Source of the DNA: Tateyamaria omphalii
GTDB lineage: Bacteria; Pseudomonadota; Alphaproteobacteria; Rhodobacterales; Rhodobacteraceae
Length of the DNA: 64,000 nucleotides
Direction of reading: 5' to 3'
Assembly (NCBI RefSeq): GCF_001969365.1
Contig: NZ_CP019312.1
Location: 1,674,001 to 1,738,000 of the forward strand
The notes under the pieces were generated by a model. That model did not search any database. It saw nothing but the letters and a program-made list of their open reading frames with translations, and was not told the DNA's origin. A program made the position numbers and the translations under genes. Positions 8,642-18,300 of the stretch are shown piece after piece; positions within the stretch are counted from its first letter, which is position 1; each line of letters begins with the position of its first letter.

Positions 8642-10608
8642 TCCGCAGGCACCGCAGAGTCCGATTGCGGCTGCTTGCGCGCGCCAACCGCCACACGGAA
8701 CCGTCTGTCACTCAGTGACAAGAGCCCGCCTAGCGACATCAGCGCACAGCCAATCCAGATCCAGTTGGTTAGCGGCTTGATATAGGTGCGCACGGCCCAG
8801 CCGCCGTTCACCTGTTCGTCCCCGATCACGACATAGACGTCGCGGGCAAGGTCGTAGTCGATCCCCGCTTCGGTCGTGGGCATCTGTGCCACGGGATAAA
8901 TCCGCTTTTCGGGGCGCAGCTGCGCGATCTCTTCGCCGTCTTGCGACAGGGTGATGAACGCCATCGTTGATAGGTAATTCGGCCCCTCCACATTCTCGAC
9001 CGCGTCAAGGGTCAGGTCATAGCCACCGACGTTGAACTGTTCCCCAACCTGCGCCACGCGAATGTCTTCGGATTGCCACGCAGTCAGCCCAGCGACCCCG
9101 ATCATCGTCACACCCAGGCCCGCATGGGCCACCGTCTTGCCCCAGTCTGCCCGCGGCAAGCGCCACAAGCGGGCGAAGTCAAACTTCTGACCCGTGCGCG
9201 ACGCCAGATCAACCATCGCCCCCATCACCAGCCACGTGCCCAAAAACGCGCCCAACGGTCCGGTCAACGGCTTGCCCGTGTTCATCGCCCAGGCCAGCCC
9301 ACCAAAGGCCAGCGCCAGCACGAACACGTAGCGCAATGGGCGCATGGCCCGTGCCATCTGCCCCCGCTTCCAAGGGATCATCGCTCCAACGGGCAGGATC
9401 AGACCAAGGATCACCATGAACGGCGTGAACGCCATGTTGAAAAATGGCGGCCCGACACTCAGCGTCCGATCAAAGAACATCTCGGCCACGAGCGGCCACA
9501 TGGTGCCGACAAACACGACAAAGCAGCTGACCGCCAAAAGCGCATTGTTGGCCACAAGTGCGCTTTCGCGGCTGACCACGCCGAAAACGCCGCGCGCCTC
9601 CATCACCCCTGCGCGCAGCGCAAACAGGATCAGCGCACCGCCCATGAAAAAGCCCATGATCATCAGGATGAACACGCCACGCTCAGGATCATTCGCAAAA
9701 GCATGAACCGAGGTCAGCAGACCGGACCGCACGATAAATGTCCCGATCAACGAAAAGCCAAAGGCAAGGATAGCCAAAAGAATGGTCCAAGCCTTAAGGC
9801 TTTCCCGCTTCTCCACGACAATCGCTGAATGCAACAGCGCAGCGGCAAGCAACCAGGGCATAAACGAGGCATTCTCGACCGGATCCCAGAACCAGAACCC
9901 GCCCCAGCCCAGTTCGTAATACGCCCACCAGGATCCCAGCGCGATCCCGATGGTCAGAAACACCCACGCCGCCAGTGTCCACGGCCGCACCCAGCGACCC
10001 CAGGCGGCATCCACGCGCCCTTCGATCAAGGCCGCTACGGCAAAGGAAAACGCCATGCTCAGACCGACGTAGCCCAAGTACAAAAATGGCGGGTGAAATG
10101 CCAAACCGGGATCCTGCAACAGCGGATTCAAATCCTGCCCGTCAAAAGGCGGCACGGCAAGGCGCAAGAACGGGTTCGATGTGAACAATATGAACGCCAG
10201 AAACGCGACACCAATCGCCCCCTGAACGGCCAGCACACGGGCCCGCAGGGTCGGCGGCAAATTATTGCCGAACCACGCCGCCATCGCCCCAAACAGCGCC
10301 ACGATCAGCACCCAAAGCAACATGGACCCTTCGTGATTCCCCCAGGTCCCGGAGATCTTGTAGATCATCGGCTTGGCCGAATGGCTGTTCAACACCACCA
10401 GCCGCAGCGAAAAGTCAGACACGATAAAGGCCCACATGAGCGCCGCAAAGGAAAAGGCAATCAGGATAAATTGCAGCGACGCCGCAGGCTCCGCCACCGC
10501 CATCCAGCGCGGGTCTCGTCGCCACGCTCCGATCATGGGCACAACCGACTGCACGATTGCGATCAGAAAGGCGAGGACGAGGGCGAAGTGACCGAGCTCT
10601 GTAATCAT
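8638..10608 (-). CDS. ccmF: haem lyase CcmF
   Basis: 656-residue polytopic membrane protein that attaches haem from CcmE to apocytochrome c on the periplasmic side. The tryptophan-rich WWD domain is seen at about residues 234-252 (GWGGFWFWDPVENASFM), flanked by the conserved histidines in SGTWGNHEGSMLLW (about residue 92) and FHPPFLYLGY (about residue 171). The length is standard for the family. The gene lies between the phage-like holin (158 bases upstream, with a dispersed repeat in the gap) and ccmH (coupled). Confidence 0.97.
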   Translation of the reverse strand: MITELGHFALVLAFLIAIVQSVVPMIGAWRRDPRWMAVAEPAASLQFILIAFSFAALMWAFIVSDFSLRLVVLNSHSAKPMIYKISGTWGNHEGSMLLWVLIVALFGAMAAWFGNNLPPTLRARVLAVQGAIGVAFLAFILFTSNPFLRLAVPPFDGQDLNPLLQDPGLAFHPPFLYLGYVGLSMAFSFAVAALIEGRVDAAWGRWVRPWTLAAWVFLTIGIALGSWWAYYELGWGGFWFWDPVENASFMPWLLAAALLHSAIVVEKRESLKAWTILLAILAFGFSLIGTFIVRSGLLTSVHAFANDPERGVFILMIMGFFMGGALILFALRAGVMEARGVFGVVSRESALVANNALLAVSCFVVFVGTMWPLVAEMFFDRTLSVGPPFFNMAFTPFMVILGLILPVGAMIPWKRGQMARAMRPLRYVFVLALAFGGLAWAMNTGKPLTGPLGAFLGTWLVMGAMVDLASRTGQKFDFARLWRLPRADWGKTVAHAGLGVTMIGVAGLTAWQSEDIRVAQVGEQFNVGGYDLTLDAVENVEGPNYLSTMAFITLSQDGEEIAQLRPEKRIYPVAQMPTTEAGIDYDLARDVYVVIGDEQVNGGWAVRTYIKPLTNWIWIGCALMSLGGLLSLSDRRFRVAVGARKQPQSDSAVPAE

Positions 10609-10690
10609 GTGTTTGTTATAAGATGTGCTGCGCCCCTCGCCAATGCCTCTGCCGCATATGTCGCATCACTAATGCGCCAGTTGTCCCTTT

Positions 10691-10736
10691 CTTCTGGCCG
10701 AAAATACTTCGGGGGTTTGGGGGCTGGCCCCCAATC
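10691..10736 (-). repeat. dispersed intergenic repeat, copy A
   Basis: Read on the minus strand: a G/C hairpin (GGGGGCCAGCCCCC), a CCCCCGAAG spacer, then the tail GTATTTTCGGCCAGAAG. It matches copies at 28511-28559, 37538-37576 and 40087-40140 in plan and in the tail. It fills the gap between the holin gene and ccmF. Confidence 0.75.
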
Positions 10737-10766
10737 ACAGAATGGCGTCGCGCAGCGGCCTTTGGA

Positions 10767-11339
10767 TCACGCGACGTTCCGCCACTCATCCAATGCCGCG
10801 TTTTGTCCCTGCACCAGCGACACGACAGTCAAATTCGCATCCCCATCAGTGGCTGCTGCGCCAATCCCGTCGTGACGCATTTTCCGCAGGGCCGAGACAT
10901 TCTCCATCACTCGCGGCACATGCGCCATCGTCTGCACGATCTCGCGCTGGAATTGCTGTGCCTTCACCTGATGCCGCGCCCCAAAATAGAACGACACGAT
11001 AACACCCAGCAGCCACCAAAGCGGCTCCGGCACCAGCGCAATGCCCTGCATCCGTTCGGCAAACCACAGGGGCGACACCATCGCCGACACAAACAACCCC
11101 AGCGTCCCAAGGGCCAGCGCCGGACGCGGCAGGCGGTTCACGCCATCCATCACCCGGTCAAACCAGCCCTGTCGCGGCACAGCAAACTCGGCGCCAAATT
11201 CGCGCATGGCGGTCATTTGCACCTCATGTGCACGCGCCGACCCGGCCTCGGCATTCTCGCGAAACACCTCGACAGTGTCACGCACCACATTCCGTTCGCC
11301 GCCAAACAGCAACCCCAACAGTCCGCCCATCATCCCCAT
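10767..11339 (-). CDS. 3TM holin of gene-transfer-agent type
   Basis: 190 residues from ATG 11339. Three hydrophobic stretches are seen (about residues 3-12, 67-90 and 100-118). The rest is amphipathic with a cytoplasmic-looking C-terminus. This resembles the 3TM holin family linked to Rhodobacterales gene transfer agents, which permeabilises the inner membrane so that the endolysin can reach the wall. The gene overlaps the end of the endolysin gene, and an AAAAGGG Shine-Dalgarno lies before the ATG at 11339; alternative ATGs at 11333 (an exact ATGA overlap) and 11330 are possible. The pairing with a muramidase is the strongest support; the family call rests on pattern memory. Confidence 0.72.
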   Translation of the reverse strand: MGMMGGLLGLLFGGERNVVRDTVEVFRENAEAGSARAHEVQMTAMREFGAEFAVPRQGWFDRVMDGVNRLPRPALALGTLGLFVSAMVSPLWFAERMQGIALVPEPLWWLLGVIVSFYFGARHQVKAQQFQREIVQTMAHVPRVMENVSALRKMRHDGIGAAATDGDANLTVVSLVQGQNAALDEWRNVA

Positions 11340-11941
11340 GCCGCAACCCTTTTCAGAAACTGCGCGTCTGTCAGGTGAAAGCGCGGCGCGATAAACTCCT
11401 CCGCCCGCTTGATCCACCCCCCCTTGCCGCCGGCCCGACTGCGCGCGTATTTGCGGCTGGCCGGACGATTGTCAGCGATGCGGAAGTAATAATTGCGCCG
11501 CGCAATCCCATATGCGTCCACCAAATGATCCGGCGCCGCGGCAAATGCAGCTTGCGTCGCACCAATGCTCTGCGGCCCCAGCGCACCATCCACGGTCACA
11601 CTCTGCCCCATCGAATTCAACAACCGCTGCAGAATCTTGATCGCGTTGCCACCTGCATTCACATACATATCGAAAACCGTCGCGTGCAACGGTTCCGGCA
11701 GATCGCCAATCCGCGGCCGTTCAAAGTAATGCAGCACAAAGATATCTACGGCCTGCGCCCGGCTCAGCCGCCGCACATCGCGCACATCCACATCGCCATT
11801 GCGGTCCAGGTCAAGCCCAAGCCGCTGCATCGTATGAATGGTCACCCCGAAATTCGTGGCCCCGCCCGGATCATCCGGGTCATTCACAAAGCCGCCCTCG
11901 CGGCCCACAATCTCTTCTGCAATCTCACGCACATCCTGCAT
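11330..11941 (-). CDS. GH108-type endolysin (N-acetylmuramidase), gene-transfer-agent type
   Basis: 203 residues. The N-terminus carries the glycosyl hydrolase 108 signature: V-G-R-E-G-G with the presumed catalytic Glu15, followed by VNDPDDPGGATNFGVT. A C-terminal peptidoglycan-binding type 3 region follows (about residues 75-170, with F-D-M-Y-V-N-A-G and VDGALGPQSI). These enzymes cleave murein glycan strands in phage or GTA release. There is no signal peptide, so exit would depend on the adjacent holin. ATG 11941 (GGTGAAG upstream) is preferred to ATG 11974. It lies directly downstream of ccmE on the same strand, with no capsid or tail genes nearby, as expected when GTA lysis genes are unlinked from the structural cluster. 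Confidence 0.87.
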   Translation of the reverse strand: MQDVREIAEEIVGREGGFVNDPDDPGGATNFGVTIHTMQRLGLDLDRNGDVDVRDVRRLSRAQAVDIFVLHYFERPRIGDLPEPLHATVFDMYVNAGGNAIKILQRLLNSMGQSVTVDGALGPQSIGATQAAFAAAPDHLVDAYGIARRNYYFRIADNRPASRKYARSRAGGKGGWIKRAEEFIAPRFHLTDAQFLKRVAAWG

Positions 11942-12014
11942 GTCTTCACCCCATGGCGATTCATGGGGCAACACTGCTGCGATGTAGGTTAACGGACTTT
12001 AACGCAACCGTACG

Positions 12015-12458
12015 CTAGGTCTCGGGGTCCTGGTAAACGCCCTGTTCCTTCAGCGCATCCACAACTTCCGAGGGCATATAGGTCTCGTCATGTTTCGCAA
12101 GGATTTCAGAGGCTTCAAAGACGCCATTGATGTATTGACCAGTGCCAACCATCCCCTGATTTTCCTCGAACAGATCAGGCAACACGCCGGTAAAGACCAC
12201 GGGGACAGACGCGCCCCCATCAGTCACTTCAAAGCGAATCGAAGCCCCCTCACCGCGGACAAGCGACCCTTCGGCCACAAGCCCCCCGATGCGAAACACC
12301 TCGTTCGGACCCGGAGGCTCCGCCATGATCTGGCTTGGTGCACGGAAAAAGTTGATGCCGTCGCGCATCGCATAGCCGATCAGCACCGTCGACACGGTCA
12401 ACGCAACCGCCGCCAGGGCGATGATCTGAATGCGTCGCTGCTTCTTCAGGCTCTTCAT
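12015..12458 (-). CDS. ccmE: cytochrome c-type biogenesis haem chaperone CcmE
   Basis: 147 residues: short cytoplasmic tail, one membrane helix (about 11-30), then a periplasmic OB-fold. The covalent haem-binding His123 and Tyr127 lie in the motif AKHDETYMP. CcmE receives haem from CcmC/D and hands it to CcmF. It is 9 bases downstream of argC on the same strand, so they are probably co-transcribed. In this window ccmE is separated from ccmF by the endolysin-holin pair. Confidence 0.96.
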   Translation of the reverse strand: MKSLKKQRRIQIIALAAVALTVSTVLIGYAMRDGINFFRAPSQIMAEPPGPNEVFRIGGLVAEGSLVRGEGASIRFEVTDGGASVPVVFTGVLPDLFEENQGMVGTGQYINGVFEASEILAKHDETYMPSEVVDALKEQGVYQDPET

Positions 12459-12467
12459 CGGGTCACA

Positions 12468-13496
12468 TCATGGGAACAGCGGGGCCATCATGAGCCCCTC
12501 AACCTCATTTATACCTAACATCAGATTTGCGTTTTGCAACGCCTGCCCAGACGATCCCTTGGTCAAGTTATCGAGGGCGGCAACCACAACCGTCCGCCCA
12601 GGCAACCGGTCCGCCGCCACGCCAATGTGACAATAGTTCGAACCACGCACATGCCGGGTCGACGGCACCTCACCCATGGGCAGCACTTCGATAAACGGCT
12701 CGTCCTGATAAGCAGACGCGAGCGTATCCAGAACCGCCTGTGCCTCCGCTTTGACATAGGCCGTACCCAAAATCCCCCTATTTGCAGGGATCAAATGCGG
12801 CTGAAACTGGATACGCACCTCCCGACCAGCAACCTTTGAAAACTCCTGATCGAACTCGCCCAGGTGCCGGTGCGACCCGCCGGTGGCGTAGGCGTGATAG
12901 CCCTCGGACAATTCCGCATGCAGCAGGTTTTCCTTCAACGCCCGGCCTGCACCCGACACGGCGGCCTTCAAATCCAGAATGATGTCATCCAGGTCAATGA
13001 CCCCAGCCTCGATCAAAGGCCGCAGCGCAAACTGCCCCGTGGCCGCATTGCACCCGGTGCCCGCCACCAAACGCGCCCCGGCAATCTCGTCCCGATAAAA
13101 CTCGGTCAGGCCATAGACGGCCTCGCCCTGCATCTCGACCGCAGCGTGCGGATTGCCATACCATTTCTGATAGGCCTCGGGATCCCGCAGCCGGAAATCA
13201 GCACTCAGATCCACGATCCGCAAATCCCGCGGCAGGCCGGAAATCACCTCCTGGCTGGTCTTGTGGGGCAGCGCACAAAAACACAGGTCAATGCCCGTCC
13301 AGTCGATCTGGTCAAAGGCCACCATTGGCGGCAGATCCAGATGCCGCAGATGTGGATACACCTGCGCAACCGCCTGACCGGCCTTAGAGAATGCCCCCAA
13401 AGCCTTGATTTCAATGGAAGAGTGCCCGGCAATCAACCGGATCAGTTCAGCGCCCGTGTAGCCGGAAGCGCCCAGAATAGCGATGTTATAGGTCAT
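12468..13496 (-). CDS. argC: N-acetyl-gamma-glutamyl-phosphate reductase
   Basis: 342-residue NADPH-dependent enzyme of arginine synthesis that reduces N-acetylglutamyl phosphate to the semialdehyde. The nucleotide-binding [13 protein letters not shown] (about residues 9-21) and the catalytic Cys149 in AGTGCNAATG are present. Length is standard for the long type. It sits between murI (27 bases upstream) and ccmE (9 bases downstream). Confidence 0.97.
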   Translation of the reverse strand: MTYNIAILGASGYTGAELIRLIAGHSSIEIKALGAFSKAGQAVAQVYPHLRHLDLPPMVAFDQIDWTGIDLCFCALPHKTSQEVISGLPRDLRIVDLSADFRLRDPEAYQKWYGNPHAAVEMQGEAVYGLTEFYRDEIAGARLVAGTGCNAATGQFALRPLIEAGVIDLDDIILDLKAAVSGAGRALKENLLHAELSEGYHAYATGGSHRHLGEFDQEFSKVAGREVRIQFQPHLIPANRGILGTAYVKAEAQAVLDTLASAYQDEPFIEVLPMGEVPSTRHVRGSNYCHIGVAADRLPGRTVVVAALDNLTKGSSGQALQNANLMLGINEVEGLMMAPLFP

Positions 13497-13523
13497 GTCG
13501 GTCTTCTTGAATAAGGTGTCAGA

Positions 13524-14333
13524 TCAGGCGGATTGAAACGTGATCTGTCGTCGCAGGAACTGCGTAGCGCGCTGGCTGACGGTCTTGGGATCGCCCGTGG
13601 TCAGAAACCCGGCCTTGCCGGTGCCCATCTTGTCCGGGTGACGTTCCAGATAATCCGCAAGGCTCTCACCCACCAAGCCTGCCTGCGAATACACAGCCAC
13701 ATCTTGGCCCAGCGCATCCTGAAACTCATGCTGCATCAGCGGGTAATGCGTACAGCCCAGAATGGCCGCCTGCGGCTCCGGCATCTTGCGCTTCAGCGCA
13801 TCCACATGGGACCGCACCAGCGCATCGGCCAGGATCATGTCGCCGTCTTCAATGGCATCGACAACGCCTCCACAGGCCTGCGCCTCCACATCGACACCAA
13901 TCGCCCGAAAGGCCAATTCGCGCTGAAACGCGCGTGAGGCCACGGTCGCAGGCGTCGCAAATAGCGCCACATGCTGCACCGCCACCTCTCGCGGGGGCGA
14001 GTTGTCGCCCCACTGGCGCTCTGTCAGCGCCTCGATCATCGGAACGAACACGCCCAGCACCCGCTTGTCGGTGGGCACCCACCTCTCCTGCATCCGGCGC
14101 AACGCGGCGGCAGAGGCGGTGTTGCACGCCAGGATCACCAGATCGCAACCGGCATCAAACAGGCGCTGCACCGCGGCTGTCGTCAACTCATAGATGTTGT
14201 CGGCCGTCCGGACGCCATAAGGCGCATTGGCACTGTCGGCGAGGTACACGAACTCAACATCCGGCAGCCGCTTTTGCGCGGCGTCCAGCACTGTCAGCCC
14301 GCCCAGCCCGGAATCGAAAATACCAACTGCCAT
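13524..14333 (-). CDS. murI: glutamate racemase
   Basis: 269 residues. It supplies D-glutamate for peptidoglycan through a cofactor-independent two-base mechanism. The two catalytic cysteines are seen at Cys70 (ILACNTASA) and Cys194 ([10 protein letters not shown]), with [10 protein letters not shown] at the N-terminus. It lies 30 bases downstream of the acyltransferase gene and 27 bases upstream of argC. Confidence 0.97.
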   Translation of the reverse strand: MAVGIFDSGLGGLTVLDAAQKRLPDVEFVYLADSANAPYGVRTADNIYELTTAAVQRLFDAGCDLVILACNTASAAALRRMQERWVPTDKRVLGVFVPMIEALTERQWGDNSPPREVAVQHVALFATPATVASRAFQRELAFRAIGVDVEAQACGGVVDAIEDGDMILADALVRSHVDALKRKMPEPQAAILGCTHYPLMQHEFQDALGQDVAVYSQAGLVGESLADYLERHPDKMGTGKAGFLTTGDPKTVSQRATQFLRRQITFQSA

Positions 14334-14363
14334 GTCTATCGGACCTCCTTGGGTCCTGTGCGC

Positions 14364-15251
14364 TCAGGCCCCTGGCCAGCGCGTATCCTCGAACTCGTAG
14401 CCAAGGTCAAAGCTTTTGACCGGGCCCGGTGCCAGCTCATAGGTGCTTTTTCGGAGGAATTCCATCATGGCTTTGGGATCTTTGGACATCGGGTCCAGAA
14501 CATCACGATTTATCGGCTTGCCAATGGCCACTTTCACGGGCGTGTCCACCCGCTCACGAAACTCGCGGATCATCAGTCCCATGCGCAACGTGTAGTGCAT
14601 ATGCGACGCGATCTGGAACAAGCGACTGGTATGCCCCTCAAAAAACACGGGCACCACGGTCGCGTGCGACTTTGCGATCATGCGGGCGGTGAAGCCGCGC
14701 CAGTTGGGATCCATCGGGCGCGACAACGGCTTGGCGGCCGTGCTTACGGTACCGCCAGGGAAAATACCGATCGCACCCCCCTCGCCCAGATAATTCAGCG
14801 ACGCCTTGCGCGTTTCAATGTTCAGCCTGACCGCCTCTTTGGTCTCATCGAACGAGATGGGCAGGATAATCCGGTTCAGGTCTTCGGCCTTGCGAAACAC
14901 CCGATGCGCGAGAATGCGAAAATCGCCCCGGACGGTGGACAGGATGTGGCCCATCATCAACCCGTCCAGAATGCCATAGGGATGGTTTGCAATCAGGATC
15001 AGCGGCCCCTCTGTGGGCACATTGGCAAGGCTGCCGCCAACCACGTCCAGGGTGAGCCCGTACCGCTCGACCATCACCTGCCAGAAATCGCGGCCCGCAG
15101 CGACTTCATCCTCATACCCCTTGGCGCGTTTGATCAGACGCAGCCGTCCGGTCGAATTTTCCATCAGTCGGATCATCGCGCGGCCACTCTTTGTCTCCGC
15201 AGAATGGGCATAACTGATTTCGCGGGCGGTCTGGCGTTGGCTGGCTGTCAT
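14364..15251 (-). CDS. lysophospholipid acyltransferase-like protein (PlsC superfamily)
   Basis: 295 residues from ATG 15251; a TTG four codons upstream is the alternative start. The acceptor motif reads NHPYGILDG (near residue 90), an HX5D spacing rather than the textbook HX4D, and the third block reads FPGGTVS where classic PlsC has FPEGT. A membrane-associated enzyme transferring an acyl chain to a lysolipid is likely; the substrate (glycerolipid or ornithine lipid) cannot be told. It leads the minus-strand run into murI. A CCTAT/ATAGG inverted repeat containing TATAAA lies upstream at 15284-15295 and may be part of its promoter. Confidence 0.82.
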   Translation of the reverse strand: MTASQRQTAREISYAHSAETKSGRAMIRLMENSTGRLRLIKRAKGYEDEVAAGRDFWQVMVERYGLTLDVVGGSLANVPTEGPLILIANHPYGILDGLMMGHILSTVRGDFRILAHRVFRKAEDLNRIILPISFDETKEAVRLNIETRKASLNYLGEGGAIGIFPGGTVSTAAKPLSRPMDPNWRGFTARMIAKSHATVVPVFFEGHTSRLFQIASHMHYTLRMGLMIREFRERVDTPVKVAIGKPINRDVLDPMSKDPKAMMEFLRKSTYELAPGPVKSFDLGYEFEDTRWPGA

Positions 15252-15338
15252 CGACTTTGGCAAGGGCTCGTTAGTGGTTGGCGCCTATTTATAGGTGGTA
15301 GCGCACCCTGCCTAGCCTTTGTGACACAGGTGTGACGT

Positions 15339-18300
15339 TTATTCCGCCGCCTTTGACTGAACCGCACCACCCCCACGGATCACGGACAAAAGCTCTTCGC
15401 GCCGTTTGGCCGCCTTTGCCTCATTCGCCTGCTTGACGGGACCAAAGCCCCGGATGTCCAACGGCAGCGCGGCCAGCGCCACAACGGCTTCCCGCGTGTT
15501 GTCGCTGATTTGCGGCAACACGGCCTTCATATCCGCCTCATACTGCTTGATCAGCGCGCGCTCCATCTTGCGCTCCTCGGTGTAGCCAAAGACGTCCAAA
15601 GGCGTCCCCCGCAGCCCCTTCAACTTCGCGAGCAGTCGGAAGTTACGCATCATCCCCGGACCGTATTCCTTCTTCACGGGCCGCCCATCCGGCCTCTCTT
15701 TCGAAAGCATCGGCGGCGCGAGATGGAACTTCATCGTGAAATCCCCCTCGAACTGCTCCCGCGCCTTGGCCTCCGTCTCCAGATGCAGGCGCGCCACCTC
15801 GTACTCGTCCTTGTAGGCAAGCAGCTTGTGATAGCCCTTCGTCACGGCCTCTTTGACAGCAGCATCGTCGATCCCGTCCACCAGCTTGCGATAGCGCTTG
15901 GCCAGTCGCTTCGACTGATACTTCAACAGATGATCGGCGCGGAACGCGATCTTCTCCTCCAAAGATTTCGGCAACTGGATCACTTTCGGCTCCGCCACCC
16001 GCGCCGCATCCTCTGCATGCAGCACCGCCCAGCGCCCGATATCAAAGGCGCGCTTGTTGCGCTCCACCGCAGCCCCATTTAGATCAATGGCCGCCATAAT
16101 GGCCTCAAAGCTGAGCGGAACGAGCCCCCGCTGCCACGCCGCCCCAAAGATCATCATGTTGGAAAAGATGCTGTCGCCCATCGTGGCCTTGGCCAGATCG
16201 GACGCATCGAACATATCAACCCGGTCCCGCAACCGCGCCTCAAGCGCAAGGCTCAGCCGCTCTGACGGCAACGCAAACTCTGTATTCCGCGTGAAGTCAC
16301 CCGTGATGATCTCATGAGAGTTCACAACAGCCCCAGTCCGCCCCGCACTGGTCAGACCCAAGGTCTTCGCGCCAGCAGAAACAACCAGATCACCGCCAAT
16401 CAACGCGTCGCACTCACCGGTGGCAACGCGAATAGCACTGATATCCGCCGGATCATTCGCCAATCGGCAATGGATATGCACTGCTCCACCCTTCTGGGCC
16501 AGCCCCGCCATCTCCATCATCCCGGCCCCCTTGCCGTCGATATGCGCCGCTTGCGCCATCACGGCACCGATGGTCACAACGCCGGTGCCGCCAACGCCCG
16601 TAATGACCACGTTCCACGTCCCATCAATCTCCGGCAGTTCGGGCATCGGCAGATCAGGCAGGTCCAACTCGGTTGTCGCCGCCTTCTTCACCTGCGCACC
16701 TTCCAAGGTCACAAAGCTGGGGCAGAACCCCTTCACGCAGGAAAAATCCTTGTTGCAGGACGACTGATCAATCGCCCGCTTCCGACCCAACTCGGTCTCC
16801 TTTGGCACAATGGAAACACAGTTCGACTGCACCCCACAATCGCCGCATCCCTCGCACACGTCCGTGTTGATGAACACCCGCTTGTCGATGTCCGGGAACG
16901 TCCCGCGCTTGCGCCGCCGCCGCTTCTCTGCTGCGCAGGTCTGGACGTACACAATGACGGACACACCTTCCGTCTTGGCAAACCGCTCCTGCACAACCTG
17001 CAACTCGGCCCGCTCATGGGTCGGCACGCCAGACGGAAAGCGCGACACATCCACCTCTTCCTTGTCGTCATAGACCACGGCGACGTGTTCACATCCCATC
17101 GCCCGCACTTCATCGACAATACGGTAGGGATCAAGACCGCCCTCATTCCCCTGCCCGCCCGTCATGGCGACGGCGTCGTTGTAAAGGATCTTGTACGTGA
17201 TGTTCGTGCCCGCCGCCAAAGCCGCCCGAATGGCCTGCACACCCGAATGGTTGTAGGTTCCGTCGCCTAGGTTCTGGAATACATGGTCGCGCTTGGAAAA
17301 CGGCGCCTCACCAATCCAGTTGGCACCTTCGGCCCCCATGTGGGTATAACCGATCGTTTCGCGGTCCATCCATTGCACCATGTAATGGCAGCCGATCCCA
17401 GCATAAGCACGCGAGCCATCCGGCACCTTGGTTGACGAATTATGCGGACAGCCCGAACAAAAATACGGCAGCCGCGCCGCGATATCCTCGGCATTGTCCG
17501 ACCGGCGCGCCTCGTCCAGCTTGGCCAGCCCCGCCTTGATGCCATCAGTATTGCGGCCTTCCTCGACCAGAATACCGCCCAACTTCTCGGCAATCAGGAT
17601 CGGATCAAGCGCGCCACGGGTCGGGAACAACTCCTCGCGGTGCATCGACCCGGCACCACCCTTGTACCAGCCGTAAACGCGCCGCCCCCGCCGGTCGTCA
17701 AAGATCGCCTCTTTGATCTGCACCTCGATCAGCTTGCGCTTTTCCTCAACCACGACGATCAGGTCCAGGCCCTCGGCCCAGTCATGGAAGCCCTGCATAT
17801 CCAGCGGGAACGTCTGCCCAACCTTGTAGGTCGTAATCCCCAGCCGCTCGGCCTCGTTCTCATCAATGTTCAGCAGGTGCAGCGCATGGACCAGATCCAG
17901 CCAGTTCTTGCCTGCCGCGACAAAGCCGATCTTGGCACCCGGCTTGCCCCACATCCGCTTGTCCATATTGTTGGCGCGCGAAAACGCCTCCGCGGCAAAG
18001 CGCTTGTGGTCGATCATCCGGGCTTCCTGCTCGGTGGGCGTGTCGACCAGGCGAATGTTCAACCCGCCCTCGGGCAGCGCGTAATCGGGCACGGTCAGGG
18101 ACAACCGATGCGGATCGCCGTCCACAACACTCGTCGCCTCCACCGTATCCTTCATTGTCTTCAGGCCAACCCAAAGTCCCGAAAACCGGCTCAGCGCCCA
18201 ACCATAAAGGCCAAAATCCATGATCTCCTGCACACCGGCAGGCGACACAACAGGCATGTAGGCATCAATCAGCGCCCATTCCGACTGGTGCAGCACGGTC

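Noticed and set aside
10767..11941. complete prophage
   Set aside because: Only endolysin and holin are phage-like; there are no integrase, capsid, tail or attachment sites, and the flanks are ccm genes.
13971..15335. 454-codon open frame on the plus strand
   Set aside because: It is opposite murI and the acyltransferase, both well supported.
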